Shown: piece after piece, positions 1 to 7,653 of the stretch
Layout of the letters: each line of letters starts with the position of its first letter
Position numbering within the stretch: the first letter of the stretch is position 1
From: a virus
Reading direction: 5' to 3' (one strand)
Virus record (IMG/VR): IMGVR_UViG_3300030108_001985
Location: 1 to 24,175 of that record
DNA: 24,175 nt
Translations under genes and position numbers: made by a program
Notes under the pieces: generated by a model
The model's input: the letters and a program-made list of their open reading frames with translations, nothing else
Database searches by the model: none
Told to the model about the DNA's origin: nothing

Positions 1-209
1 ACGCCGTTAAACACACCGACAATTGGAACAGTGCCAGAAGCTGCATGTCTACCAATTACACCAGCAGTAAGCTGAGTAACCAAGTCTCCTTGGAATATTG
101 GTGTCGTTGCTCCACTAGCAATCCTATATCTAGATTGACCTCCAGAATAAGGTGCTCCGCCCATCATACGAACAGGTTTACATCCAAATGCGCTATTATT
201 ATTAGCCAT
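1..209 (-). CDS. Phage structural protein, N-terminal 69 codons (partial)
   Basis: The gene starts at an ATG at 209 and runs off the left edge. An AGGAGA ribosome-binding site lies at 217-222. The visible N-terminus is MANNNSAFGCKPVRMMGG and continues with a glycine-, threonine- and serine-rich stretch free of charged clusters. Its place directly after the scaffold-like gene and one small gene, at the end of a terminase-portal-scaffold series, is where phages put a capsid or decoration protein. I cannot tell major capsid protein from decoration protein from 69 residues. The strong separate ribosome-binding site, unlike the coupled starts upstream, fits a highly made virion protein. Confidence 0.6.
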   Translation of the reverse strand, partial: MANNNSAFGCKPVRMMGGAPYSGGQSRYRIASGATTPIFQGDLVTQLTAGVIGRHAASGTVPIVGVFNG

Positions 210-233
210 AGAATATTCTCCTAAATATGATTG

Positions 234-719
234 TTACTTTTTCCCAAAAGTAACATTAGATCTTCTATCGCTGTCGTACTTCACATATCTGCCGTCTTTT
301 TTCGATTCATTGAACATATTATTGTCCAACGCATCTTTTTTTCTTGCAGTTTGTTCCTCGTAATAAGCATTACGCTCATTCTTGGTTTCGATTGGTATTT
401 TCGCTAATAAAAGACCTTCACTATAAACTAAACCAGCATGTCTTGAATTGTCGTCAGCTACAGGTAAAGCAAATTCTGTAGGCAAGTCAGTTCCTCTAAC
501 GAGTTCCCATCCTTCTCTAAGTCGTCTACTTACATTAGCAACGTCCTGCTGTCCCAACATGGATTCTCTTATCCATCGATATTCGTATCCTTCTGGTGGA
601 GGAGGAGTTTCAAGTTTTCTTACTGGTCTCCATGGTTGTCTACGAGTATTATTAGCGTGATTCTCGGATTCACGGGAATTTCTGGAATGTGTCATATCAT
701 TATTTTCTTCGATTGTCAT
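234..719 (-). CDS. Putative virion-associated protein (161 aa), unknown function
   Basis: This is a 161-residue soluble, charged protein with no signal peptide or membrane segment. It has a proline patch (PPPPEG, about residues 39-44) followed by an aromatic/charged block (YEYRWIRESM, about 45-54), and a lysine-rich tail. The start ATG overlaps the stop of the scaffold-like gene (ATGA at 716-719), so it is probably translated by coupling. Similar small proteins sit between scaffold and capsid genes in marine phages as I remember them, but I cannot name a family. Its position suggests a head-assembly or minor capsid role; that is inference. Confidence 0.6.
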   Translation of the reverse strand: MTIEENNDMTHSRNSRESENHANNTRRQPWRPVRKLETPPPPEGYEYRWIRESMLGQQDVANVSRRLREGWELVRGTDLPTEFALPVADDNSRHAGLVYSEGLLLAKIPIETKNERNAYYEEQTARKKDALDNNMFNESKKDGRYVKYDSDRRSNVTFGKK

Positions 720-1669
720 TTTGCCTCCCTGGACTGTATGCGTTGTTTTTCTTTAGCAACGGATTTTAACCACGCGTCTTCCGTCATACCGTGTGGCTTT
801 AATCCACGGAGTCTGGCAACCTCAGATTTAGAAAATTGCACACCGTTCTTTTTGCCTTGTGTTTTTTGCCGACCTCCTACAGAGGCTGAGGCGACTCTTT
901 GCACAGCGGGTCTCTCCTCACTTTGTTCAGCATTTCCCGATTGTAAACCGGGATAAACTTTGTAAACTCTTTGATTTAAAGCTTCGTAATACTCATCAGA
1001 ATCAGGCTCATAACCTTCATTCACTAGAATCATGTGTGTGTATTGAGCATATTGTGTTGCCTCAGCATCTTCACCGTACCACTTATTTTTTGATGCCCAC
1101 TCTAAGGCTTCTTGTGTTGGTTGCACAGGTGCTTCTTGTGGCTGTTGTTGATAGGTTTGTGGCTGTTGTTGATGAGTTTGTGGCTGTTGTTGGCCTTGAA
1201 ACGCTTGTTGACTTTGTGTATTAGCCTCTTCCTGTCTTTGTTTAGCTATACGAACTTTCTCTTTTTGTATGGAAACCTCGTTTTTAAGGCTATCAGCCTT
1301 AGATATTAAGTCTGCATCGCCAGATTCATGCGCTTTTTTATAAAGCTGATCTGCTTCGCGTTCTTTAATTTGTACTGCTTCTTCTTCTTTTGCCAACAAA
1401 TTTTGCTGATAAGTAACAGCTGCATTGTAATATTGCTGTACCTGTTGATCTTTTTGTAAAAGCTCTTGCTCTAGTCTAGCTGCTTTTTCCTCAGCCTCTC
1501 TTCTTTTTGCATTAACTTTATTAATTCTTTTTGATACACCTTTGGTGTAATTTTCTAACTCATCGTCACTTGAGGGCGCTGCTACGTCCTGTTGCTCAGA
1601 TTCAGTAACCTCTACCTCAATTTCTTCAACCTCAGGTTGTATTTGATTTTGTTCGTTTTCTATCGTCAT
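716..1669 (-). CDS. Scaffold-like coiled-coil head-assembly protein
   Basis: This is a 317-residue, strongly charged protein. Residues about 1-35 are acidic. Residues about 45-150 form a long predicted coiled coil rich in Glu, Lys, Gln and Ala. Next come a glutamine/proline linker built from an imperfect tandem repeat (about residues 160-180), a short ordered block around residues 188-240, and a basic C-terminus. Acidic head, coiled coil and basic tail is the usual plan of phage scaffolding proteins, whose basic end docks on capsid protein. The position between portal/co-chaperonin and capsid genes agrees. Its start overlaps the stop of the co-chaperonin gene by four bases. No protease motif is visible. 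The role is inferred from architecture and position. Confidence 0.65.
   Translation of the reverse strand: MTIENEQNQIQPEVEEIEVEVTESEQQDVAAPSSDDELENYTKGVSKRINKVNAKRREAEEKAARLEQELLQKDQQVQQYYNAAVTYQQNLLAKEEEAVQIKEREADQLYKKAHESGDADLISKADSLKNEVSIQKEKVRIAKQRQEEANTQSQQAFQGQQQPQTHQQQPQTYQQQPQEAPVQPTQEALEWASKNKWYGEDAEATQYAQYTHMILVNEGYEPDSDEYYEALNQRVYKVYPGLQSGNAEQSEERPAVQRVASASVGGRQKTQGKKNGVQFSKSEVARLRGLKPHGMTEDAWLKSVAKEKQRIQSREAK
1137..1193 (-). repeat. 21-bp tandem repeat coding the Gln/Pro linker of the scaffold-like protein
   Basis: On the plus strand the unit tgtggctgttgttgataggt begins at 1137, recurs with small changes at 1158, and begins again at 1179. Each 21-bp unit encodes seven residues (consensus QQQPQTx). 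It is in frame, so copy-number change would only lengthen or shorten a flexible linker. Confidence 0.8.
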
Positions 1670-2106
1670 AAGCTCACTATATCATCTGGATCAAGAATTG
1701 TGGCTATAACTTCATCATCGTTGATGATTCGTACCTCTGCACCATCCTCAAGTTTAAATCTCGAACCAGAGTAGCGTCCGATTAAAACCCATTGCTTTTC
1801 TTCGCACCAGGGTGTTTCTCCATACCTAGACTTATCGTTATAGCATAATGGTCCCTTTTTAACCACATAAGCTACAACGGTTGCTAGCGCCTCACGATCT
1901 GTTGTTTGTTTTGTAAGTACGATGCCGCCATCTGTTTTTGCTTTACCAGCATAAGGCAAGACCAAAATACGCCATCCTGTTGGTTGTGGCATCCTTTCTA
2001 AAATCGATGCATCAAGTTTTTCAGGATCTAAAACCCTATCACCTGGATCAATATATGCTTCTGCAAGTTTTTTGTTTACTGCTTTTTCTTGTGGCGTTGC
2101 CGTCAT
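1666..2106 (-). CDS. GroES-like (Cpn10) phage co-chaperonin
   Basis: This 146-residue protein has a GroES-type core from about residue 43 to 136. It opens with a beta strand (GWRILVLPY), then the mobile-loop region with the GroEL-docking hydrophobic tripeptide in GGIVL (I62-V63-L64), then a VVAYVVKKGP strand, then GRYSGSRFKLEDG and a final strand resembling the EEDILAV end of GroES. Compared with bacterial GroES (about 97 residues) it has some 40 extra N-terminal residues and an insertion around residues 87-103. Phage co-chaperonins such as T4 gp31 replace GroES so that host GroEL folds the large capsid protein. Its place among head genes fits that. Both ends overlap neighbours by four bases. 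Confidence 0.82.
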   Translation of the reverse strand: MTATPQEKAVNKKLAEAYIDPGDRVLDPEKLDASILERMPQPTGWRILVLPYAGKAKTDGGIVLTKQTTDREALATVVAYVVKKGPLCYNDKSRYGETPWCEEKQWVLIGRYSGSRFKLEDGAEVRIINDDEVIATILDPDDIVSL

Positions 2107-2285
2107 ATTTGTTTTCCCATGTCACTTATTGCGTTTGCAATATAGTATAAAGCAGAAAGCTCTCCTTGCAAATATTTATAATGTTCAATATCTTTTAAGC
2201 CACCAGACATTAAAGTTTCTTGTATCTGTTGTTCTCGGGAGGCAATAACCTTCTTAATGTTATCGATTACTTGGATTTCGTCCAT
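2103..2285 (-). CDS. Small helical phage protein (60 aa), unknown
   Basis: This is a 60-residue, probably all-helical protein (MDEIQVIDNIKKVIASREQQ at its start) with no membrane segment or known motif. It begins three bases after the stop of the basic AT-hook gene, and its TGA overlaps the ATG of the co-chaperonin gene. No clear Shine-Dalgarno sequence precedes it, so translation probably relies on coupling. Function unknown. Confidence 0.55.
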   Translation of the reverse strand: MDEIQVIDNIKKVIASREQQIQETLMSGGLKDIEHYKYLQGELSALYYIANAISDMGKQI

Positions 2286-2288
2286 AAA

Positions 2289-2558
2289 TTAAGATTTTTT
2301 TGGCCTACCTCTTTTTTTTGCCGCTGGTTTTTTTGGTTTTGCTTTTTTAACTGTAGCTTTTTTCTTTACTGGCTTTTCCTCTTCGACAACTTCGCCATTA
2401 ATTCTTGCCATTTTTTTGGCCAATCTTTCAACATGAGCTTGGTGAGCTTTTTCAGCTGCTTCAAGCTTTGCTTTGTGTTCTATTGCCTCTTGCTCCCTTA
2501 AAAGTTTTTTTTCAGCTTTGAGTTTTTTTTGTGCCTCTAGTTTATATGATGTGGTCAT
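2289..2558 (-). CDS. Basic Lys-rich protein with C-terminal AT-hook motif
   Basis: This is an 89-residue protein. Its first half is a charged helix or coiled coil (Lys, Glu, Ala). Its last 30 residues are a Lys/Pro/Ala tail like that of histone H1, ending in RGRPKKS (residues 83-89), a standard AT-hook core that inserts into the minor groove of AT-rich DNA. The gene lies directly after the portal gene, overlapping its stop by four bases. Binding to phage DNA, perhaps as a head-packaged DNA-condensing protein, is the natural inference. The AT-hook itself is seen directly. It has no catalytic features. Confidence 0.6.
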   Translation of the reverse strand: MTTSYKLEAQKKLKAEKKLLREQEAIEHKAKLEAAEKAHQAHVERLAKKMARINGEVVEEEKPVKKKATVKKAKPKKPAAKKRGRPKKS

Positions 2559-5041
2559 CTTATTCCTCTCAATTTATTTTCAAGTTCAAGCAGTTTTAAA
2601 TCTGCATTTTGTCTTAATCTATCTATCGCTACACCAAGTTTATCATCAGCTATTTGTTTTTGCACATTTAGTCTCTCTTGCTGTATTTCGCTATCCATGA
2701 TTTTTTCTTGTTGTCTTTGCGTTTGTTTTGCAACAAACTGCTCTGATTCCATGTCAAGCTCCTTATCGCGCAAGTCTAATTCACGTTTTCTGATATCAAC
2801 TAACGGATCTTCGCTGCCACCCATACCAATAGATTGTAAAAACTCGTTAGCTAGTTGCGCCATTATCTGAGAGCTAAATTGTTCAATAACCATCTGTATT
2901 TGTTGTTGGATGGCAGCAGCTTCTTGTGGCGACACTTGTTGCATCTGAGCTTGTATTTGTTGAATTTGTTGTTGCATTTCTGGCGGCATTTGTTCTTGTG
3001 CCATTTGCATTGCCATAAATTGTAAGTGTTGCATACAATGAGAAATTATTAATGCTTGCACTTGTGGACTTTGTTTTACGATATCGGTCAAAAATAAACT
3101 TTTGTGGGCATCTAAATGAGCTTGGTGGTTCTGCTCTGCAAACGCTTGAGCAGGTTGACCTAGTAACAAACCAGCGTTTTCTTGCCCTGCATCAATAGGT
3201 TTTGGTGTGTTGTCAGCTGGTGGCTGTAAAAGCGCATCTACATTATCAACGCCCAAGGCTGCATACATTCTTCGATAGGCCTCATAAATGCCTGTCGGAC
3301 CGTGTATTTCTGGATTGGATTGCACCATTTGTAATAGCTCTTGAGCCAACGTAACTCTTTGACTTTGTGAAAAAATATTAGGATCTGAGACAGGTATGAT
3401 GTCTACTCTATCATCAAAGTCCATTTGCTTGACTTCTTGTGGGCCGCTACCAACTTGATAATTATAAACAGGTGGCAGATATTCACTAAAAACTTTTGCT
3501 AATAAACCAAACTCAATACGCTGTGCATAATGCAATCTTTTGTGTATTGCGCTCATAACTTTAGTGCCTCGTTCAAGCAAAGCGACAGTTGTGCCAACAG
3601 GCATTGCTTGATTCATGTCGCCTACGTTCATGTCTGCTATGGCTGCAAATCTTTTTCCTGAGTCAACTAAAATGCCTAATAACTGCATAAGAACATTGCT
3701 AGGCTCTTTAATTGGCAGAGGTATAAGGTTTTCTCTTAAAGATCCGCCCGTGGTGTCAATATCTCTAAACTCTCCGGGTTGTAGCGGATCATCTTCATCT
3801 CTAATACGCATGCCTCTTGCTTTAAAACCAGCAGGAAGATTGGCTAGTGTACCAGCATCAATGAGCTGTCTTAATATTGAGGTTGATGCTTTGGAAAGGC
3901 CGCCGATCATGTGGGATAAGCCTAGACCGTAAAAACCTAATCCAGGTAAAAACTTATATTGAACAAAATAATTAATTTTATTCTTCAACACATCGTTTTC
4001 TCTATAGTTTCTGCGTATTGAGAGTATTTTTTGGGAATCTTCTTCAATGGTTACAATATATGGTAGCTTTAATCCTGTAGGCATGCCTTGGGCATCTAAA
4101 TCTTCAAAACCCTCTATGTCTAATACTGTATGCACTTCGTAAACCGTTCTGTTTCTATTTTCTTTGTAGCTAGGTGAAATGCCTTGTATATCATCTATAG
4201 CTTCTTCAATCTCGTCTAAGTCTTCACTATATGATCCTGAGCCTATATCTACGTTTGCATAAAAACCAGAAACCTGTTGTTTTTTGATTTCATTAGCAGA
4301 CATGCTTATAGAGTGTGTGATTCTTTCTGCTGAACTAATATCTGCTGCCTCATATGGAACTATAAGATCTTCTGGCGCTACAAATTTAGCCACTGCTCTG
4401 TTTAACACAAAGTCAAAATATATTTTCTTAAAACAAGAGCCAGCAAGCGGTAAGTAAAACAACATTTGATCTAGTTCAGGATCATATTCGTCCATCTCAT
4501 TCATGATGTAATAATTCATAAATTCTTGAACTCGCTCCGCTTGGCTTTCTGTTTCTATAGTCCGAGCACCAACTATTTCTGTTTTTACTGGTCCTTTTGC
4601 TGGTAACATTTCTTTGTAGGCTTGTGCTTGGAACTGTGTGACTGCCTCAGCCAGAATAGGATGCACAACGCCAGATGAGCCTTCAAAGGGTTGAGATCTG
4701 GTATCGTCAAACTTCATTCCTAAGTATTTCAAGCCATCTGTATATGTTTTTTCCCATTCAGACCTAGATTGTTTATCAGAATCAATTGCATCTAATAAAT
4801 CGTTAGATATTTTTTCTAAGGTGTTTAGATCTATAAAATTTACTAAATTAGCGTCAAAACTCATTTGTGGTTGTGTTGGTGCTTCAATTTCATCGTCTAG
4901 TAAGACTTGTTCATCATTTACCAACACTTGTGCTGCTGCTTGTATTTGCTCGTCTCTAGTAGTATCAGGAACGATATTAACTGCTGATCCTTGCACTTTT
5001 ATGTCTGGATCATTATTGGTGCCTAACTTATCTATAGCCAT
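2555..5041 (-). CDS. Portal protein (P22-like)
   Basis: This 828-residue protein forms the dodecameric ring through which DNA enters and leaves the head, and on which the terminase motor docks. Its length, its place just after terminase, and features such as EWEKTYTDGLKYLGM near residues 95-110 followed by a long mixed alpha/beta body match the P22-type portal family of podoviruses. From about residue 640 the protein is helical and very Gln/Met-rich, then a charged coiled coil (RKRELDLRDKELDMESEQ) to the end, resembling the C-terminal helical barrel of P22 gp1. The start at 5041 follows the stop of a small gene by one base. Family assignment is from recognition, not from a search. Confidence 0.85.
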   Translation of the reverse strand: MAIDKLGTNNDPDIKVQGSAVNIVPDTTRDEQIQAAAQVLVNDEQVLLDDEIEAPTQPQMSFDANLVNFIDLNTLEKISNDLLDAIDSDKQSRSEWEKTYTDGLKYLGMKFDDTRSQPFEGSSGVVHPILAEAVTQFQAQAYKEMLPAKGPVKTEIVGARTIETESQAERVQEFMNYYIMNEMDEYDPELDQMLFYLPLAGSCFKKIYFDFVLNRAVAKFVAPEDLIVPYEAADISSAERITHSISMSANEIKKQQVSGFYANVDIGSGSYSEDLDEIEEAIDDIQGISPSYKENRNRTVYEVHTVLDIEGFEDLDAQGMPTGLKLPYIVTIEEDSQKILSIRRNYRENDVLKNKINYFVQYKFLPGLGFYGLGLSHMIGGLSKASTSILRQLIDAGTLANLPAGFKARGMRIRDEDDPLQPGEFRDIDTTGGSLRENLIPLPIKEPSNVLMQLLGILVDSGKRFAAIADMNVGDMNQAMPVGTTVALLERGTKVMSAIHKRLHYAQRIEFGLLAKVFSEYLPPVYNYQVGSGPQEVKQMDFDDRVDIIPVSDPNIFSQSQRVTLAQELLQMVQSNPEIHGPTGIYEAYRRMYAALGVDNVDALLQPPADNTPKPIDAGQENAGLLLGQPAQAFAEQNHQAHLDAHKSLFLTDIVKQSPQVQALIISHCMQHLQFMAMQMAQEQMPPEMQQQIQQIQAQMQQVSPQEAAAIQQQIQMVIEQFSSQIMAQLANEFLQSIGMGGSEDPLVDIRKRELDLRDKELDMESEQFVAKQTQRQQEKIMDSEIQQERLNVQKQIADDKLGVAIDRLRQNADLKLLELENKLRGIR

Positions 5042-5042
5042 A

Positions 5043-5261
5043 TTAATGTATTACCTTATTTTTAAGATCTTCTTCAAAACCTATTTCTGTCCCTATAATA
5101 GCCTCTAATTCACCATCAAGCAAAAGACCATGGTATTCTGCAATAAGTTTTGCTGACTCTAAGCTAGGCGCATGTATTAATGGCCCAATATATTCTGTGC
5201 CATCCCACAAAAACCTAGTTGCATAAGTTTTTAATAATAAACTGTCCTGTTCTTCCTTAAT
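5043..5261 (-). CDS. Small acidic protein between terminase and portal, probable non-AUG start
   Basis: An open frame from 5270 to a TAA at 5043-5045 fills the otherwise empty gap between terminase and portal. It encodes up to 72 residues with normal-looking content (for example TRFLWDGTEYIGPLIHAPS and a long acidic helix near the end) but has no ATG or GTG in frame. A GAGGTG ribosome-binding site at 5267-5272 stands five bases before an ATT codon at 5261-5263, so initiation at AUU is my preferred start. A TTG at 5208-5210 would give 55 residues but has a poor ribosome-binding site. It overlaps the terminase 3' end by 31 bases. No known domain is recognised. A frameshift extension of terminase is less likely, since no classic slippery site is present. 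Confidence 0.45.
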   Translation of the reverse strand: MKEEQDSLLLKTYATRFLWDGTEYIGPLIHAPSLESAKLIAEYHGLLLDGELEAIIGTEIGFEEDLKNKVIH

Positions 5262-6715
5262 AATTTCACCTCATCTTGGTAATCTTCATATAAAGATATG
5301 AAGCCACCTTGCCTAAATCTCATTAAAGCCATTGTAGCACTATCACAATAGTCATCATAATCACCAAAAGGAAAGGATGCCATTTCTTCAATGACTTCCT
5401 CGGCAAAGTCATCCTCAGGTGCCCAAACCATACCTGATTCAAATATTGGCGCAACACTGTTCATGCGGGCTACTTTGTCTTGTCCTCTACTTGGAGTGTA
5501 AGAAGTTACAGGTATGCCCATACGACGCAGCTCATGCGTCAACGGTGTGCCTGACGCTTTAGCCTCAATCAAAACACAATCTGGTTCCCAATATCTGTAT
5601 TCTTCTAAGGCTAGTTTTTTCAACTCTGGAAAGTCGCACCTTACCCTTTTGGCATCTAAAAGTATGATTTCATCATTGTTTTCATCGCCACGATTAAAGA
5701 TCGCCCATGTTGTTATAGCTGAGTAGTCAGCCGTTTCTTTTTTTGAGAACGCCGTATCATAGCTTTGTATAACATAACTATAGGGCGGCACATCTTCATC
5801 TTCCCATCGATTCCACCATTCTCTTTTAACAATAGATCCTTCCTCAGCTGTTGGGTTTTGCATCCATTGACTATTCCATTTAGATATAGGTAATGATGCT
5901 TTTACTCCCAATAGTTCTTCTTTCTTCCAAAACTCAGGCCACAACGGCTTTTCTGAATCTGGCATGATTGCAGGAAACTCAACAACTTCCCATTTGTCAG
6001 CATTTTCTTCGCCTTGTTTATTAAGGACTTTGCCAACCAGATCTTTTGTGCTCCATCTAGTCATTACTATCACTATAATCCCGCCTGGTTGTAAACGCTG
6101 TCGAGGTCCAGATGTATACCATTCGTATGCTGATTCCAACGCTTTGGGCGAAAGCGCGTCCTGTTCAGAATGAGGATCGTCTATTATAAGAAGATCCGCA
6201 CCACGACCTGTAATAGCACCACCAACACCAGCAGCAAAGAACTCGCCCTCTTGGTTACTTGTCCAACGCCCGGCTGATTTGTTGTCTGCTTGTAGTTTAA
6301 GTTCAGGAAAAATGTGCTGATATTCAGTGCTGTCAATAATATTTCTTACCTTTCTGCCAAACCTTACTGCAAGTTCAGCTGTGTGAGTGGTTTGAATTAT
6401 TTTTAAATTACCTCTTCTGCCCATCATCCAGGCAGGAAAAAAGGTTGACGCAAACTCTGACTTAGAGTGTCTTGGCGGTAAACAAACAATTAATCTTTTA
6501 AGTTTACCATCTGCAATTTTGTTGAATTTATCAGCTATTATTTTATGGTGTCTGCCTTCAATAAAGTCTGGCCACATGTGTTTTATAAAACTAATAAAGT
6601 CACTTTGACAGCCATCTTGCTTTTCTAATTGATCGTATCTTTGTAATAAAGCAACCGCCTCAGCTTTATCTTGTTCAGACAATATATCAAAATCTTTGAA
6701 AGATATGTCGCTCAT
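5231..6715 (-). CDS. terL: Terminase large subunit (packaging ATPase/nuclease)
   Basis: This 494-residue motor protein packages DNA into the procapsid. The N-terminal ATPase has a deviant Walker A (LPPRHSKSE, about residues 79-87) and Walker B (LLIIDDPHS, about 175-183). The C-terminal RNase H-like nuclease has its acidic residues in SYDTAF (D320), VLIEAK (E384) and DDYCDS (about 455-458). These are the features of the Terminase_6 type. I chose the ATG at 6715 because a small upstream gene ends in an ATGA overlap there; a TTG at 6733 would add six residues but has no ribosome-binding site. No small terminase subunit is visible in the window. Confidence 0.93.
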   Translation of the reverse strand: MSDISFKDFDILSEQDKAEAVALLQRYDQLEKQDGCQSDFISFIKHMWPDFIEGRHHKIIADKFNKIADGKLKRLIVCLPPRHSKSEFASTFFPAWMMGRRGNLKIIQTTHTAELAVRFGRKVRNIIDSTEYQHIFPELKLQADNKSAGRWTSNQEGEFFAAGVGGAITGRGADLLIIDDPHSEQDALSPKALESAYEWYTSGPRQRLQPGGIIVIVMTRWSTKDLVGKVLNKQGEENADKWEVVEFPAIMPDSEKPLWPEFWKKEELLGVKASLPISKWNSQWMQNPTAEEGSIVKREWWNRWEDEDVPPYSYVIQSYDTAFSKKETADYSAITTWAIFNRGDENNDEIILLDAKRVRCDFPELKKLALEEYRYWEPDCVLIEAKASGTPLTHELRRMGIPVTSYTPSRGQDKVARMNSVAPIFESGMVWAPEDDFAEEVIEEMASFPFGDYDDYCDSATMALMRFRQGGFISLYEDYQDEVKLLRKNRTVYY

Positions 6716-6816
6716 AATCGAGCTGAGAAACAAGGTAGCGACGATATTTTTTGCAACTCAGCTCTAAGCTTTTTAAGCCTAGCTGTAGTATTACATACTG
6801 TTATACTTCGTGCCAT
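6712..6816 (-). CDS. Tiny basic ORF (34 aa) coupling endolysin and terminase
   Basis: An ATG at 6816, inside the 3' end of the endolysin gene, opens a 34-codon frame whose TGA overlaps the terminase ATG (ATGA at 6712-6715). The product is basic and has a short helix-like run (ARLKKLRAELQKISS). It has no membrane segment. A purine run (AAGGA) lies immediately before the ATG, too close to be ideal. It may be a real small protein or only a device that carries ribosomes into terminase. The gap 6717-6800 holds nothing else. Confidence 0.3.
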   Translation of the reverse strand: MARSITVCNTTARLKKLRAELQKISSLPCFSARL

Positions 6817-7256
6817 TCCTTGCCTTCAAATAACAAAGATTCAGCTAATCTTCTTCGCTCTAAACCTGGCAAAACAACTTTTTCTCCGTTTACTCTTGCT
6901 TTATTCCATTTGCGCATTTGATGTGGTACTTCATCTTTTTTATTTTCATTTAAAACTTTTAACATGGTGCTACTATTTAGGTTTGTAGGACCTAGGTTAT
7001 ATGTCCAAGCAACTAAAGCATCAAATTCATTTTGTTCTAATGGCACTAATACAGAGTTACTTACATACGCTCCATACACAGGCAGCTCCTCCTCTAACCA
7101 CTTATCTGCTTGTTCTTGTGTACAGGTGTCGCCTTCTTTTACATTTTTGATTCTACCAAAACCTATCGTCCATTTTCCTGCAGCACATTTATAGGCTTCA
7201 AGCTCACACCCTTCAAACTTCTTAATTAATTGTTTGCCTTCTTCTGAAATTTGCAT
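6801..7256 (-). CDS. Endolysin, GH24 lysozyme (muramidase)
   Basis: This 151-residue phage lysozyme hydrolyses the MurNAc-GlcNAc bond of peptidoglycan. Motif KKFEGCELEAYKCAAGKWT near the N-terminus supplies the catalytic Glu15 and, at T4-lysozyme spacing, Cys24 and Thr30. The Glu-Cys-Thr version of the Glu-Asp-Thr triad is known from P21-type endolysins. GFGR and the later AWTYNLGP block are also family features. The ATG at 7256 is preferred over an upstream in-frame start at 7358 because it has a GGGGAG ribosome-binding site eight bases away and gives the normal length. No signal peptide is seen, so it should need the holin encoded two genes upstream. Confidence 0.92.
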   Translation of the reverse strand: MQISEEGKQLIKKFEGCELEAYKCAAGKWTIGFGRIKNVKEGDTCTQEQADKWLEEELPVYGAYVSNSVLVPLEQNEFDALVAWTYNLGPTNLNSSTMLKVLNENKKDEVPHQMRKWNKARVNGEKVVLPGLERRRLAESLLFEGKEWHEV

Positions 7257-7257
7257 G

Positions 7258-7653
7258 TTATTCTCCCCATACTTTTGTTTTCTTACCGCCGTCGTAGTCG
7301 ACTGCAAGGTTTTCTTTTTTAAGCAAGTCTGCAACATTACCTTGATCGCAGAATACATCGCCTAAAACTCTTCCATATTTATCTGTTCCATAAGATCTTA
7401 ATGTTATATCACCAACCAACCACTCTTTCAATTTTGCTTTTGCTAATAAGCCAAGCTCTTTTTCCTTAGTGCGTTCAGGATATTTTTTAATGTTGATCCG
7501 GGATTCTGGAGTGTCAATTTTGGCTATTCGTACTGCTTTATTATGTAATTGTACCGAAAAACCAAGATCTATGGTTTCTAGACGTATAGTGTCTCCATCG
7601 GTAACAGATCGAAGTTTGCATTTATATACAAAAGCCTCTGGTGAGCTAGCCAT
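7258..7653 (-). CDS. Staphylococcal-nuclease-like (SNase/TNase) protein
   Basis: This 131-residue protein has a thermonuclease fold. The calcium and catalytic residues have counterparts: TDGDT (D21), VRIAKIDTPES (R42, D47, T48, E50) and DKYGRVLG (R95). The family cleaves DNA and RNA using Ca2+. No signal peptide is present, so it would act in the cytoplasm or be released at lysis. It lies between the holin and endolysin genes; its ATG overlaps the holin stop (TAATG). It could degrade host nucleic acid late in infection, or clear DNA at release; which of these is unknown. Domain assignment is firm, role is inference. Confidence 0.85.
   Translation of the reverse strand: MASSPEAFVYKCKLRSVTDGDTIRLETIDLGFSVQLHNKAVRIAKIDTPESRINIKKYPERTKEKELGLLAKAKLKEWLVGDITLRSYGTDKYGRVLGDVFCDQGNVADLLKKENLAVDYDGGKKTKVWGE

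Noticed and set aside
5231-5270. Programmed -1 frameshift making a longer terminase
   Set aside because: The overlap sequence AAATTATTA lacks a proper slippery heptamer, the ribosome-binding site before ATT explains the second frame better, and the terminase already has its normal ending.
7257-7358. Longer endolysin starting at 7358 with an N-terminal extension
   Set aside because: The extension lies wholly within the nuclease gene, is not signal-like, and the ATG at 7256 has a strong ribosome-binding site.
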